From assembly GCF_003121295.1 (NCBI RefSeq), contig NZ_PHNC01000006.1, positions 370,920-434,919 of the forward strand: 64,000 nucleotides of DNA, given 5' to 3'. How positions within the stretch are numbered: the stretch's first letter is position 1; every line of letters begins with the position of its first letter. Position numbers and translations under genes: made by a program. Of the stretch, positions 42,306-50,116 are shown piece by piece. Source of the stretch: Streptomyces orinoci (GTDB lineage Bacteria > Actinomycetota > Actinomycetes > Streptomycetales > Streptomycetaceae). The notes beneath the pieces are model-generated. The model worked only from the letters and a program-made list of their open reading frames with translations, made no database searches and had not been told where the DNA came from.

Positions 42306-43739
42306 ATGTCCGACCAGGGCCGCACCGAGACACAGGGGCCTTCGCCTCTCCCGCCGAAGGTGCCGCCTCCATATCCGCCGATGCCGACGCCGGCGGGATC
42401 GCCTCCGCCGTACCCGGGTGAGGAAGTGCCTCCGGCCTGCCCCGACGAGGCGGTGCCTCCGCCATACCCGGGCGAGGGGCCGCCTTCCTACCCGGTTGAG
42501 GTGACGCCTCCGGCATATCCGGGTGAGATGGCTCCGCCACCGTACCCAGACCGTGTGACGCCTCCGCCTTACCCGGGTGACGGGCCACCGGCCTACCCCG
42601 GCGAGGCTGCACCGCCGGCCTGCCCTGCGGAGGGAACAACGGCGCCCGGAAACCGCCCCGTTGAGGCACCTAAGGGCAGCGAGGCCGTGACCGGAGCCCA
42701 GACAGCACCAGCCGGGCACACCGCGCCGAAAGCACCCACTCCACTGCTCCCACCCCTCCCACCCGCCCCACCCTCCCCACCCGCGGGCGCGATCGACCAT
42801 GACGACCTGGCGCTGCAGTCGGGGCGCAGGCATCTGAAGGCACATCAGCGCGGAGTGGACGGCGCAGCTTTCTCACAACTGGTGGTGACGCTTCCGATCG
42901 CCCTGATCAGCCTCTCCGTGGTCGCGTTCACCTTCTCCCTGATCAACCCCGGCCTAGGGCTGTTCATGGCTATCGCATGGCTGCTCTCAGGCCCCTTGAT
43001 CTTCCATCGCTCGGTGGAAGCGGCCATCGCACAACGTCTGTTGGGCATGCGGCAGCCCACACCTCAAGAAGCGGCACGGCTGTGGACAGTGTGGGAGCAG
43101 GTGACACGCCGCGCCGGCGTAAACCAGGGCACCTATGTGCTGTGGGTCCAGGAACGTGCCGAACTGAACGCAACGGCGGCAGCCGGCCACATCGTCGCCG
43201 TCACCCGGCACGCCATGGACCGCCTGCCCAACTCACAACTGGCGGCCGTCCTCGCCCATGAACTGGGCCACCACGTAGGCGGACACACCTGGGCGGCCAT
43301 GCTCGCCGACTGGTACGCGCTGCCCGCCAGGACGGTGGGGCGATGGATCTTTGCCGGCCTGACCGGCCTCCTGAAGTCGAGAAACGTAGTAGGTGTCTCC
43401 TGCGGAGGCTGCCTGTCGCTGTTCATCCTCTGGTTTCTGTACGTGTACACCTTCGAGGCGTCGATGTGGTGGCTGGTGCTGCCCGTCATGGCGGCCCCTC
43501 TGTTCATCACCTGGCTGCACCGCCGCGCCGAACACCGAGCGGACGACTATGCCGCGGGCCTCGGCTTCGGCACCCAGCTCATGTCGGTCCTCGCCGCAGA
43601 ACACCAGGCCCAGGCGGGCCCGGGCATGCACCCACCGGGGACGCCCCCGCAGAGCGACCACCCAGCGGTGAGGGGCGCCCACACGAACTTCGAGGCCCGG
43701 CTGCGGCACTTGCAGCGGGTGGAAGCGGGGCGCCGCTGA
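42306..43739 (+). CDS. M48-family membrane metalloprotease with PPYPGE-rich N-terminus
   Basis: 477 aa. The first about 100 residues are near-repeats of P-P-x-Y-P-G-E (PPPYPGE, PPAYPGE, PPACPDE and variants, about ten copies), cytosolic and disordered. Two TM helices lie near 195-240 and two or three more after the active site. The protease domain has zinc motif HELGHHVGG (two His and catalytic Glu) and the third ligand in RRAEHRADDYAAGLGF. Resembles HtpX-type proteases. ATG 42306 follows AGGAGA. Last gene of the island; SPFH and M48 proteins are known partners in membrane quality control, so it may be the killing or processing arm. Confidence 0.85.
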   Translation: MSDQGRTETQGPSPLPPKVPPPYPPMPTPAGSPPPYPGEEVPPACPDEAVPPPYPGEGPPSYPVEVTPPAYPGEMAPPPYPDRVTPPPYPGDGPPAYPGEAAPPACPAEGTTAPGNRPVEAPKGSEAVTGAQTAPAGHTAPKAPTPLLPPLPPAPPSPPAGAIDHDDLALQSGRRHLKAHQRGVDGAAFSQLVVTLPIALISLSVVAFTFSLINPGLGLFMAIAWLLSGPLIFHRSVEAAIAQRLLGMRQPTPQEAARLWTVWEQVTRRAGVNQGTYVLWVQERAELNATAAAGHIVAVTRHAMDRLPNSQLAAVLAHELGHHVGGHTWAAMLADWYALPARTVGRWIFAGLTGLLKSRNVVGVSCGGCLSLFILWFLYVYTFEASMWWLVLPVMAAPLFITWLHRRAEHRADDYAAGLGFGTQLMSVLAAEHQAQAGPGMHPPGTPPQSDHPAVRGAHTNFEARLRHLQRVEAGRR

Positions 43740-43791
43740 CAGGCGGAAAATCCCATTCTGGTGGGCCTTGCCGTTTACCCCGGGCTTAACC

Positions 43792-43821
43792 TACGGTGCC
43801 GTAACCTACGGATCCGTAGGT
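43792..43821. promoter_or_regulatory. Two overlapping palindromic operators before desaturase gene
   Basis: TACGGTGCCGTA (43792-43803) and the 18-bp perfect palindrome ACCTACGGATCCGTAGGT (43804-43821). They share the TACGG/CCGTA half-sites and end about 30 bp before the GTG start. Likely binding sites for a lipid-sensing TetR-type repressor encoded elsewhere. Confidence 0.7.
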
Positions 43822-43850
43822 AAGATCATTCCCACCGCCAGGAGCTGTCC

Positions 43851-44825
43851 GTGACCATCACCCCCCTCCGTCATCACGCCCGGGCTGTGTGGGGTGACAC
43901 CCGACTGCTGTGCGCGCTCGAAGAGGTCGTCGAGGCCGAGCTCAACCGGCATCTGAAGGCGGCCAAGGAGTGGATGCCGCACGAGTACGTGCCGTGGAGC
44001 GACGGGCGGAACTTCGACGGGGTAATGGGCGGCGAGGCATGGGCGCCCGAGCAGTCCAAGGTCAGTGACATCGCGCGGACCGCCCTCGTCGTCAACCTGC
44101 TGACCGAGGACAACCTCCCCAGCTACCACCACGAGATCGCCTCGCTCTTCGGTCGCGACGGCGCCTGGGGCACCTGGGTGCACCGCTGGACTGCGGAGGA
44201 GGGCCGGCACGGCATCGTGATGCGGGACTACCTGCTCACCTCGCGCGCCGTGGACCCGGTCGCGCTGGAGCGGTTCCGCATGCAGCACATGTCGGAGGGC
44301 TTCGAATCCGACAACCGGCACAGCATGCTGCACTCGGTCGCGTACGTGGCCTTCCAGGAGCTCGCCACCCGCATCTCGCACCGGAACACCGGCCACCACT
44401 CCGGCGACCCCGTCTGCGACCGCATGCTCGCCCGCATCGCCACGGACGAAAACCTGCACATGGTCTTCTACCGCAATCTGCTGGGCAAGGCCTTCGAGCT
44501 GGCCCCCGACCAGACCATGACCGCGGTCCGCGACGTCGTGGTCGGCTTCCGGATGCCCGGCCACGGCATCCCCGGCTTCGAGCGGGCCGCCGCGCAGATG
44601 GCCATCGGCGGGATCTACAACTTGCGCATCCACCACGACGATGTGCTCCAGCCCGTGCTGCGCCACCTCAAGGTCCTGGAGATCGCCGGCCTCGGCCCGG
44701 ACGGCCTGCGCGCCCAAGAGGAACTGGGCCTGTTCATGGGCGGTCTGAACGCCGAGGCCACCAAGTTCGACGAGCGGCGCGAAGCCCTGCTTGCCCGCCG
44801 CGCCGCCCGCGCACAGCGCGGCTGA
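43851..44825 (+). CDS. Acyl-ACP desaturase (stearoyl-ACP type, diiron)
   Basis: 324-aa soluble diiron desaturase that introduces a double bond in acyl-ACP. Iron ligands: LTEDNLPSYHHEI, TAEEGRHGIVMRDYL (ExxH) and ATDENLHMVFYRNLL (ExxH). GTG 43851 follows AGGAG. Two palindromic operators with TACGGNNCCGTA cores lie just upstream, so it is regulated. A strong hairpin terminator follows. Cytosolic; a single gene. Confidence 0.92.
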   Translation: MTITPLRHHARAVWGDTRLLCALEEVVEAELNRHLKAAKEWMPHEYVPWSDGRNFDGVMGGEAWAPEQSKVSDIARTALVVNLLTEDNLPSYHHEIASLFGRDGAWGTWVHRWTAEEGRHGIVMRDYLLTSRAVDPVALERFRMQHMSEGFESDNRHSMLHSVAYVAFQELATRISHRNTGHHSGDPVCDRMLARIATDENLHMVFYRNLLGKAFELAPDQTMTAVRDVVVGFRMPGHGIPGFERAAAQMAIGGIYNLRIHHDDVLQPVLRHLKVLEIAGLGPDGLRAQEELGLFMGGLNAEATKFDERREALLARRAARAQRG

Positions 44826-44831
44826 CAGCGC

Positions 44832-44870
44832 GCCGAGGGCGCCTCCGGGAAGTCCCGGGGCGCCCTCGGC
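44832..44870 (+). terminator. Hairpin terminator after desaturase gene
   Basis: Perfect 12-bp outer stem GCCGAGGGCGCC (44832-44843) / GGCGCCCTCGGC (44859-44870) with an inner CCGGGA/TCCCGG stem. No U-tract, as is common in high-GC actinobacteria. Confidence 0.75.
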
Positions 44871-44872
44871 GT

Positions 44873-44968
44873 TCAACGGCCGGTCAGCAGTCCCACCCGG
44901 TGGGCGAGGACGGCCGCCTGGACGCGGTCGCGCAGGCGGAGCAGCTCCGCGGGGGCGCGCCCGGATGG
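44873..44968 (-). pseudogene. LuxR-type regulator, C-terminal remnant
   Basis: Minus-strand frame reads LLRLRDRVQAAVLAHRVGLL followed by TGR and a stop at 44873. This is the last helix of a NarL/LuxR HTH domain. No upstream receiver or HTH core follows; the adjacent DNA to 44974 leads into the NTPase 3' end. A relic of a lost response regulator of about 200 aa. Confidence 0.65.
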
Positions 44969-44974
44969 CGGTCG

Positions 44975-45508
44975 TCATGGACTCTCGAGCCGGGCTGCCA
45001 GAGCCTCGGGAAGGGTGTCCCGGTTCGCTTGGGTCACTTGGATGAGTTCGATGCCGGCGCGCTGCTTGAGGGCGTCGGTGAACGGGTCGCTCTTCGCGTG
45101 GACCGTGGCGACGATGTCGATCTCAGATGTGAACAGGCACCGGACGGTGTCCTGGAAGGCGGTGCACGCCAGCTCCATTCGACCGAGCTCGTCGATCAGT
45201 ACGAGCTCCCCGGGGACCGGTTGCGTCGCCGCCGACCTGAGCGGCGGCAGTGCGAGCCGTTCCATGACGCCGAGGTCAACGCCGTACCGGCCCACCCGCG
45301 GTGGGCCCGGGAAGTCCACATCGGCCAGCACGGCTCGCAGACCGCCCGCCAGCGGTTCCAGCGCGAATCCGGTCCGGGTGCCGCCTTGCCGGATCTCCTC
45401 CGTGGTGAAGCCGACAGCCTTGCGCGTGTGCAGCAGCGCGGCCAGTCGGCGGACGACGGTCGTCTTGCCCACGCCGGGCCGCCCCTCGAGCAGGATTCTC
45501 GTCGGCAT
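44975..45508 (-). CDS. THEP1-family nucleoside-triphosphatase
   Basis: 177 aa. P-loop LLEGRPGVGKTTVVRRL at residues about 6-22, VGFTTEEIRQGGTRTGFALE (family signature), Walker B ELVLIDELGRMELA, and HAKSDPFTDALKQR. Matches archaeal/bacterial THEP1 NTPases that hydrolyse NTPs; cellular role unknown. ATG at 45508. Single gene, divergent from YbhB. Confidence 0.88.
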   Translation of the reverse strand: MPTRILLEGRPGVGKTTVVRRLAALLHTRKAVGFTTEEIRQGGTRTGFALEPLAGGLRAVLADVDFPGPPRVGRYGVDLGVMERLALPPLRSAATQPVPGELVLIDELGRMELACTAFQDTVRCLFTSEIDIVATVHAKSDPFTDALKQRAGIELIQVTQANRDTLPEALAARLESP

Positions 45509-45632
45509 CTGGTGCTCCGTATCAGGTCCGTCCTACGAGGTTCCCGGTGCGCCCGTCGGCGTAGGCGGCCAATCAGGTGTTGTGCACATCTGGTCCGGTG
45601 CCGACCGGGCTGTTGCGGGTAGAGCCGCGCGC

Positions 45633-46085
45633 ATGACCGGAATTGAACTCATGAGCACGGCGTTCAACGACCATGGGGCGATCCCTCGACGCCACAGCGG
45701 GGAGGGCGATGACGTCTCGCCACCTCTGGCCTGGTCGGGGGTGCCGGACAGTACATCGGAGTTGGTCCTGCTCTGCGAGGACCCTGATGCCCCGGGAGGG
45801 TCGTTCCTGCACTGGCTGGTGACCGGGATCGATCCGCGGAGTTCTGGCGCGGCGGAGGGGAAGCCACCTCCCGGCGGCCAGGAGTGGCCCAACGGATTCG
45901 GACGACTGGGCTGGGGCGGTCCGATGCCTCCGCCGGGGCATGGGGCACACCGCTACTTCTTCCACCTGTGGGCCGTGTCGGAATCGCTTCCCTTGCACGG
46001 CAAACCAACGGTCGATGCAGTGCATCGCGCCGTGAAAGGCGGAGAGCTGGCGAGCGGCAGGCTGGTGGGCACTTACCAGCGCTGA
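45633..46085 (+). CDS. YbhB/YbcL-family (PEBP/Raf-kinase-inhibitor-like) protein
   Basis: 150 aa. Phosphatidylethanolamine-binding-protein fold: GEGDDVSPPLAWSGVP, LLCEDPDAPGGSFLHWLVTG (the DPDAP/H ligand site) and GHGAHRYFFHLWAVSE. Bacterial homologues bind small anions or lipids; function unknown. ATG at 45633; the frame is open upstream through the NTPase but without homology. Convergent with the thioesterase across a long hairpin. Confidence 0.88.
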   Translation: MTGIELMSTAFNDHGAIPRRHSGEGDDVSPPLAWSGVPDSTSELVLLCEDPDAPGGSFLHWLVTGIDPRSSGAAEGKPPPGGQEWPNGFGRLGWGGPMPPPGHGAHRYFFHLWAVSESLPLHGKPTVDAVHRAVKGGELASGRLVGTYQR

Positions 46086-46217
46086 GTCTGCCCTTGTGGC
46101 CGTGGCCGTCACGGCGCACGATCCCCTTGCGCCGGGCGCGATTAGCCACAGCAGGTATGCGCGGCCCCTACGGCAATAGGAATTCGCCCGCTCAACAGCG
46201 GTCGGCCAACACGCGCA

Positions 46218-46249
46218 TCAGGGGCATCCGAGCGCTCGGACGCCCCTGA
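46218..46249. terminator. 32-bp near-perfect palindrome (bidirectional terminator candidate)
   Basis: TCAGGGGCATCCGAGC followed at once by GCTCGGACGCCCCTGA, symmetric except for one A/C mismatch. It lies between the convergent ybhB and thioesterase genes, in an otherwise featureless 230-bp gap. Confidence 0.65.
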
Positions 46250-46313
46250 GCCGCTTCCGGCCGGACGGATCTCCGACGGGCGCCTCAGCCTTCGTGATCC
46301 CCGTTTTGATAAC

Positions 46314-46766
46314 TCAGCTGTTGGGACGGAGAGTCCACACCACGGTCATCTCACCCGTGACCGCCTCGTCCTCACGCTGAATGGCAATGCTCACCGGAAA
46401 CTCCGGCCGCTGCCCCGCGTCGAGTTCCGCGATGACCTCGGCAATCGGCCGTCCCAGCGTGGCCGTTGCCGTCACCACACCCTTGGCGACCTTCTTGTAA
46501 CCGATCTCGGCCCGTACCGCCAACGGCACCGCCCGCGAAAGCTGGTCACCGAACGCGGCGAGCACAATGGCACCGCTGGCCGACTCGGCCAAGGTGAACA
46601 TCGCGCCCGCATGCGGCCCCGCGATGTGATTGTGGAAGTCCGGCTGGTCCGGCAGCCGGAGCACCGCACGCTCCGGAGAGACCTCCAGGAACTCCAGGTT
46701 CAGGGTGCGCACCATCGGCACCGTGGCAGCCAGCATCTCGCCGATCGACGGGTTCTCAACAGTCAT
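46314..46766 (-). CDS. Hotdog-fold thioesterase-like protein (PaaI/DUF4442)
   Basis: 150 aa. Hotdog fold signatures: LNLEFLEVSPERAVLRLP, HNHIAGPHAGAMFTLAESAS (active-site loop with Asn-His and Glu) and IGYKKVAKGVVTATATLG. DUF4442 proteins are thioesterase-like with unknown substrates. ATG 46766 chosen; GTG 46784 would add six residues. Single gene. Confidence 0.82.
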   Translation of the reverse strand: MTVENPSIGEMLAATVPMVRTLNLEFLEVSPERAVLRLPDQPDFHNHIAGPHAGAMFTLAESASGAIVLAAFGDQLSRAVPLAVRAEIGYKKVAKGVVTATATLGRPIAEVIAELDAGQRPEFPVSIAIQREDEAVTGEMTVVWTLRPNS

Positions 46767-46861
46767 GGCCGCGATGTTACCCACGAGTAGAGTCGCTGGC
46801 CATCCCCTTGTACCAGGGGCACGGTCGGCGGCCGCCCCCAGGCCCCTTATCGTTATCGGCC

Positions 46862-47830
46862 ATGTGGCCAGGACAGCAGCCCGCCAACGGGGGCGAGCAC
46901 AACCCGCAGCAACCCAACCCGTATCAGCAGCCGGGTTACCCGCAGCAGCCGAATCCCTACCAGCAGCCGAACCCCTACGCCCAGCAGTGGACGCCGCCGC
47001 CCCAGCCTCCGCAGAGCGGCGGCGACGGAGGCGGCGGCAACAAGCGCACCACGGTGATCGCGATTACCGCGGCCCTGGCGGTGGTGGTGGCGGCCGGGAT
47101 CACCGGGTGGATGGTGCTCAAGGGGGACGGCAAGAAGACCGAGGCCAAGGACGACCCCAAGCCCTCGGCCACCGCCACCGCCAGTCCCACGCCGGGCCCG
47201 AGCCAGTCCGAGGACAATCCGCGCTCCGCCGGCGGCGAGGAGAAGCCGGTGATCGACGGCTGGAAGGTCGTGGTCAACCCCACCCATCACGACGCCTTTG
47301 ATGTGCCCTCGGACTGGAAGGTGCTGCCGCCGGACACCGAGTTCGGCCAGGAGGACCAGCTTCACAAGCCCGACAAGGACTCCTTCGGCCCCAAGCCGGT
47401 CGCGGTGATGGGAGCGCCCGCGACCTACCGGGACGGCAGCTGCCAGAAGAACAGCACCCCCGCCGCCACCGGGACCAAGGGTGCCCAGGGCGCCAAGGAC
47501 GAGGGCAATGCCGCCGAGACCGAGGCGCTCAACTGGGTCTGGGCCGTTTTCGACCAGCACAAGACCGGCAAGTTCAGCAAGACCGATGCCAAGCCGTTCA
47601 AGAGTGATCACGGTCTGACCGGTTATTCCGCGTCCGCCACCGTCACCGGCGTCAAGAAGGACGGCAAGTGTGACACCGACGGCAAGGCGTACACGGTCTC
47701 CTACAAGGACGTCACCGGCGACTACGGCGTCTGGGTCCTCTACAGCGCCACCGGCACCAAGGACGAGGTACCGGAGGACACCATCAAGAAGATCATGAGC
47801 ACCCTGCGCCCGCTCAAGCAGTCCGAGTGA
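46862..47830 (+). CDS. Single-pass membrane protein with Q/P-rich N-terminus
   Basis: 322 aa. The first about 50 residues repeat Q-Q-P-N-P-Y (NPYQQPGYPQQPNPYQQPNP), cytosolic. One TM helix (TTVIAITAALAVVVAAGITG) follows. The extracellular part is a Lys/Asp/Thr-rich linker and a compact domain with W/Y/D residues (DAFDVPSDWKVLPPDTEFGQ, VKKDGKCDTDGKAYTVSYKD, two Cys). Typical of actinobacterial DUF4352/lipoprotein-like sensors of unknown ligand. ATG at 46862. Confidence 0.75.
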   Translation: MWPGQQPANGGEHNPQQPNPYQQPGYPQQPNPYQQPNPYAQQWTPPPQPPQSGGDGGGGNKRTTVIAITAALAVVVAAGITGWMVLKGDGKKTEAKDDPKPSATATASPTPGPSQSEDNPRSAGGEEKPVIDGWKVVVNPTHHDAFDVPSDWKVLPPDTEFGQEDQLHKPDKDSFGPKPVAVMGAPATYRDGSCQKNSTPAATGTKGAQGAKDEGNAAETEALNWVWAVFDQHKTGKFSKTDAKPFKSDHGLTGYSASATVTGVKKDGKCDTDGKAYTVSYKDVTGDYGVWVLYSATGTKDEVPEDTIKKIMSTLRPLKQSE

Positions 47831-47845
47831 GCGCGGCAGCCGCCC

Positions 47846-48691
47846 TCACCCCACGCTGAAGGCCCCGCCCGGCGGTTCCGGTGAGCCCGTGGCCCGCGCG
47901 TCGCTCACCGGCTTCGCCCCGCCGATGAAGCGGGCCAGGGCCGCGCCGTGTTCCACCCGGGCGGGGAAGGCGTCACCGGCGGTGCGCCGGGACAGCTCGG
48001 CCAGCGGGAGTCCGGTGTGCGAGGCGAGCAGCACCGCGTTGCCGAAGCGGCGGCCGCGCAGCACCGGCGCCTCGGCGATCAGGCAGAGGTGGGCGAACTC
48101 GGCGGCGAAGTTGGCCAGTTGGGCGCGGAGGAAGTCAAAGGGCGCGCTGTCCGCGAGGTTTGCCGCGTAGTGGCCGCCGGGCCGCAGTACCCGGGCGGCC
48201 TGCCGTGCGTACTCCAGCGAGGCCAGATGGGCGGGCACCCGGGAGCCGCCGAAGACATCCGCCACGATCACATCGGCCCCGGCGTCGGGAGCGGCCTCCA
48301 GGGCCGCGCGGGCGTCCTCGATATGTACCTCGATCCCGCAGTCCACGGGCAGCGGGAGGTGCTCGGCGACCAGGGCCGCCAGCCCCCGGTCGGCCTCCAC
48401 CACCAGCTGGCGGGAGCCGGGGCGGGTGGCGGCCAGATAGCGGGGCAGGGTGAGGGCGCCACCGCCCAGGTGCAGGACGTCCAGCGGCTGCCCCGGCTCG
48501 GCGGCCGCGTCCAGGATGTGGCCGATCCGCCGCGCGTACTCGAACTCCAGCTGGGTGGGATCGTCCAGGTCCACATAGGACTGGGGCGCGTCATCCACGG
48601 TCAGCAGCCAGGCCCGGTCCCGGTCGATATCGGGCATCAGCTTGGCGGTGCCCTGATCGACGTCACGGGTCACGGGTATCGGTTGGTCCAC
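47846..48691 (-). CDS. Spermidine-synthase-like methyltransferase-fold protein
   Basis: 281 aa. SpeE-like: WLLTVDDAPQSYVDLDDPTQ, LDVLHLGGGALTLPRYL (SAM/dcSAM motif), VVEADRGLAALV, EDARAAL and DVIVADVFGG. Lacks the usual spermidine-synthase gatekeeper region, so it may be a fused-type methyltransferase homologue of unknown substrate. The GTG at 48691 gives VDQPIPVTRDVDQGTAKLMP, the usual N-terminus, and overlaps the preceding GTPase gene by 22 bp, implying coupling. Confidence 0.85.
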   Translation of the reverse strand: MDQPIPVTRDVDQGTAKLMPDIDRDRAWLLTVDDAPQSYVDLDDPTQLEFEYARRIGHILDAAAEPGQPLDVLHLGGGALTLPRYLAATRPGSRQLVVEADRGLAALVAEHLPLPVDCGIEVHIEDARAALEAAPDAGADVIVADVFGGSRVPAHLASLEYARQAARVLRPGGHYAANLADSAPFDFLRAQLANFAAEFAHLCLIAEAPVLRGRRFGNAVLLASHTGLPLAELSRRTAGDAFPARVEHGAALARFIGGAKPVSDARATGSPEPPGGAFSVG

Positions 48692-49845
48692 TCCCCCATT
48701 GTGCCCACGGTGCCCACCGCCACCGTCCGCCCGCCCTCGCGCAGAACCAGGCGCCCGCCGGGCTCCAGGGGCACCGGGCGGTCCAGGCAGACCGTCGCCG
48801 CCACCTCCTCGCCGGGCCGCGCCGTCCCGCCGGGCCCCAGGTCCAGCACACCGGTGACCTCCGCGGTGCCCAGGTGGCACCGAGGCCGGTAGCCGCTGTA
48901 CAGCGGGGTACGGCGGCCCCCGCACGACGGCGGCGGCAGCCGCAGCCGGGCGGTGAACAGCTGGCCCACCGGGACCGTGCCGGGCGCGGCCAGCGCCTCC
49001 CCGCGCCGTATCCACCGCGCCCCGGGCAGCAGCAGTCCCACCTGGTCACCGGCCTGGGCGCTCGCCATGGGCTTGCCGAAGGTCTCCAGACCCGCGACCC
49101 GGACGGCCTCGCCCGTACCCGAGGCGCACACCCGCTCCCCCGGCCGTACCGTGCCGCGCACCACCACCCCGGTGGCCACCGTGCCCCGGCCGGGTACGGT
49201 CAGTACCCGCTGCACGGGAAGCCGGAAGGGCGCGTCGGTGTAGCGCACCGGCACCGGCACACAGGTGTCGATCGCGTCCAGCAGTGCCTCCACCGCGCCG
49301 GTCCAGCGGGGTTCGCCGCGCAGCGCGCCCTTGGCGCAGACCCGTACCACCGGAGTCGGCGCGCCGGGATAGCCATGGGCGAGGAGCAGCTCCCGCACCG
49401 CCGCCTCCGCCCGGCCCGGGTCGGCGTCCCCGGCCCCGGTCAGGGCGACGACCAGGTGCTCCACGCCCAAGTGGCGGGCCAGCAACAGATGTTGGGCCGT
49501 CTGCGGCCGCACTCCGTCCGGGGCCGCGACCACCACGATGGCCGCGTCCAGCGTGGCCATCGCCGTGATCAGACGGCCTAGGCGGGCGGGGTGTCCGGGC
49601 AGGTCCGTATGGGCGTAGTGCCGGGTCCCGGTCTCGTACTCCATGACGGGCGCGGCAGCTCCCGGGCCGGCCACGGCATTGCCCCGCGGCGGCCACCCCA
49701 GCACCTGGGCGATGGCGGCGGTGAGCGTGGTCTTGCCATGGCCATGGGCGCCCAGGGTGCCGATATTGAGGTGGGGCTTGGTCCGCGCGTACCCCTGCCC
49801 GGGCAGGCCGCCGCTCCGGCCGGCGGCAGCCCTTGGCACGCCCAT
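48670..49845 (-). CDS. Degenerate EF-Tu-like GTPase
   Basis: About 391 aa from ATG 49845 (an ATG at 49884 gives 404 aa). Three EF-Tu domains are recognisable: YARTKPHLNIGTLGAHGHGK (G1, with GAHGHGKT instead of GHIDHGKT), TDLPGHPARLGRLITAMATL (G3, DxxG kept), and the domain 2/3 regions with VLTVPGRGTVATGVVVRGTV and LGTAEVTGVLDL. The switch-I effector motif RGITI is missing, and NKxD (G4) is replaced by LTGAGDAD. It is about the length of EF-Tu but probably binds GTP weakly or not at all. Function unknown; possible alternative factor, partner of the neighbouring methyltransferase-like gene. Confidence 0.8.
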   Translation of the reverse strand: MGVPRAAAGRSGGLPGQGYARTKPHLNIGTLGAHGHGKTTLTAAIAQVLGWPPRGNAVAGPGAAAPVMEYETGTRHYAHTDLPGHPARLGRLITAMATLDAAIVVVAAPDGVRPQTAQHLLLARHLGVEHLVVALTGAGDADPGRAEAAVRELLLAHGYPGAPTPVVRVCAKGALRGEPRWTGAVEALLDAIDTCVPVPVRYTDAPFRLPVQRVLTVPGRGTVATGVVVRGTVRPGERVCASGTGEAVRVAGLETFGKPMASAQAGDQVGLLLPGARWIRRGEALAAPGTVPVGQLFTARLRLPPPSCGGRRTPLYSGYRPRCHLGTAEVTGVLDLGPGGTARPGEEVAATVCLDRPVPLEPGGRLVLREGGRTVAVGTVGTMGEWTNRYP

Positions 49846-50116
49846 GAGCAGGGGCGTCGTCGCAGCGGTGAACGGCCGGCACATGGCTGCGATGCTCGCT
49901 CACCGCATCCCGCCCGTCGAACGGTTTTCACCCCCGCGCCTCCCGGACGCCCAGTGCACGGAACCCTTACCGGGGAGGCGCGATTCCGGCACGGAAATCC
50001 GCCGCCGAACGTTTACGCGCTCCCGCCGAGCGAGGTGGGAAGCCGTGCTTCGGCGCGCCCCCTCGCCCCGTCCAAAGATCACACCGTCACATCTCCGGGT
50101 CGGTTACGCTCCTTCG

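Noticed and set aside
44900..45622. 240-aa plus-strand ORF
   Set aside because: Antisense to the THEP1 NTPase.
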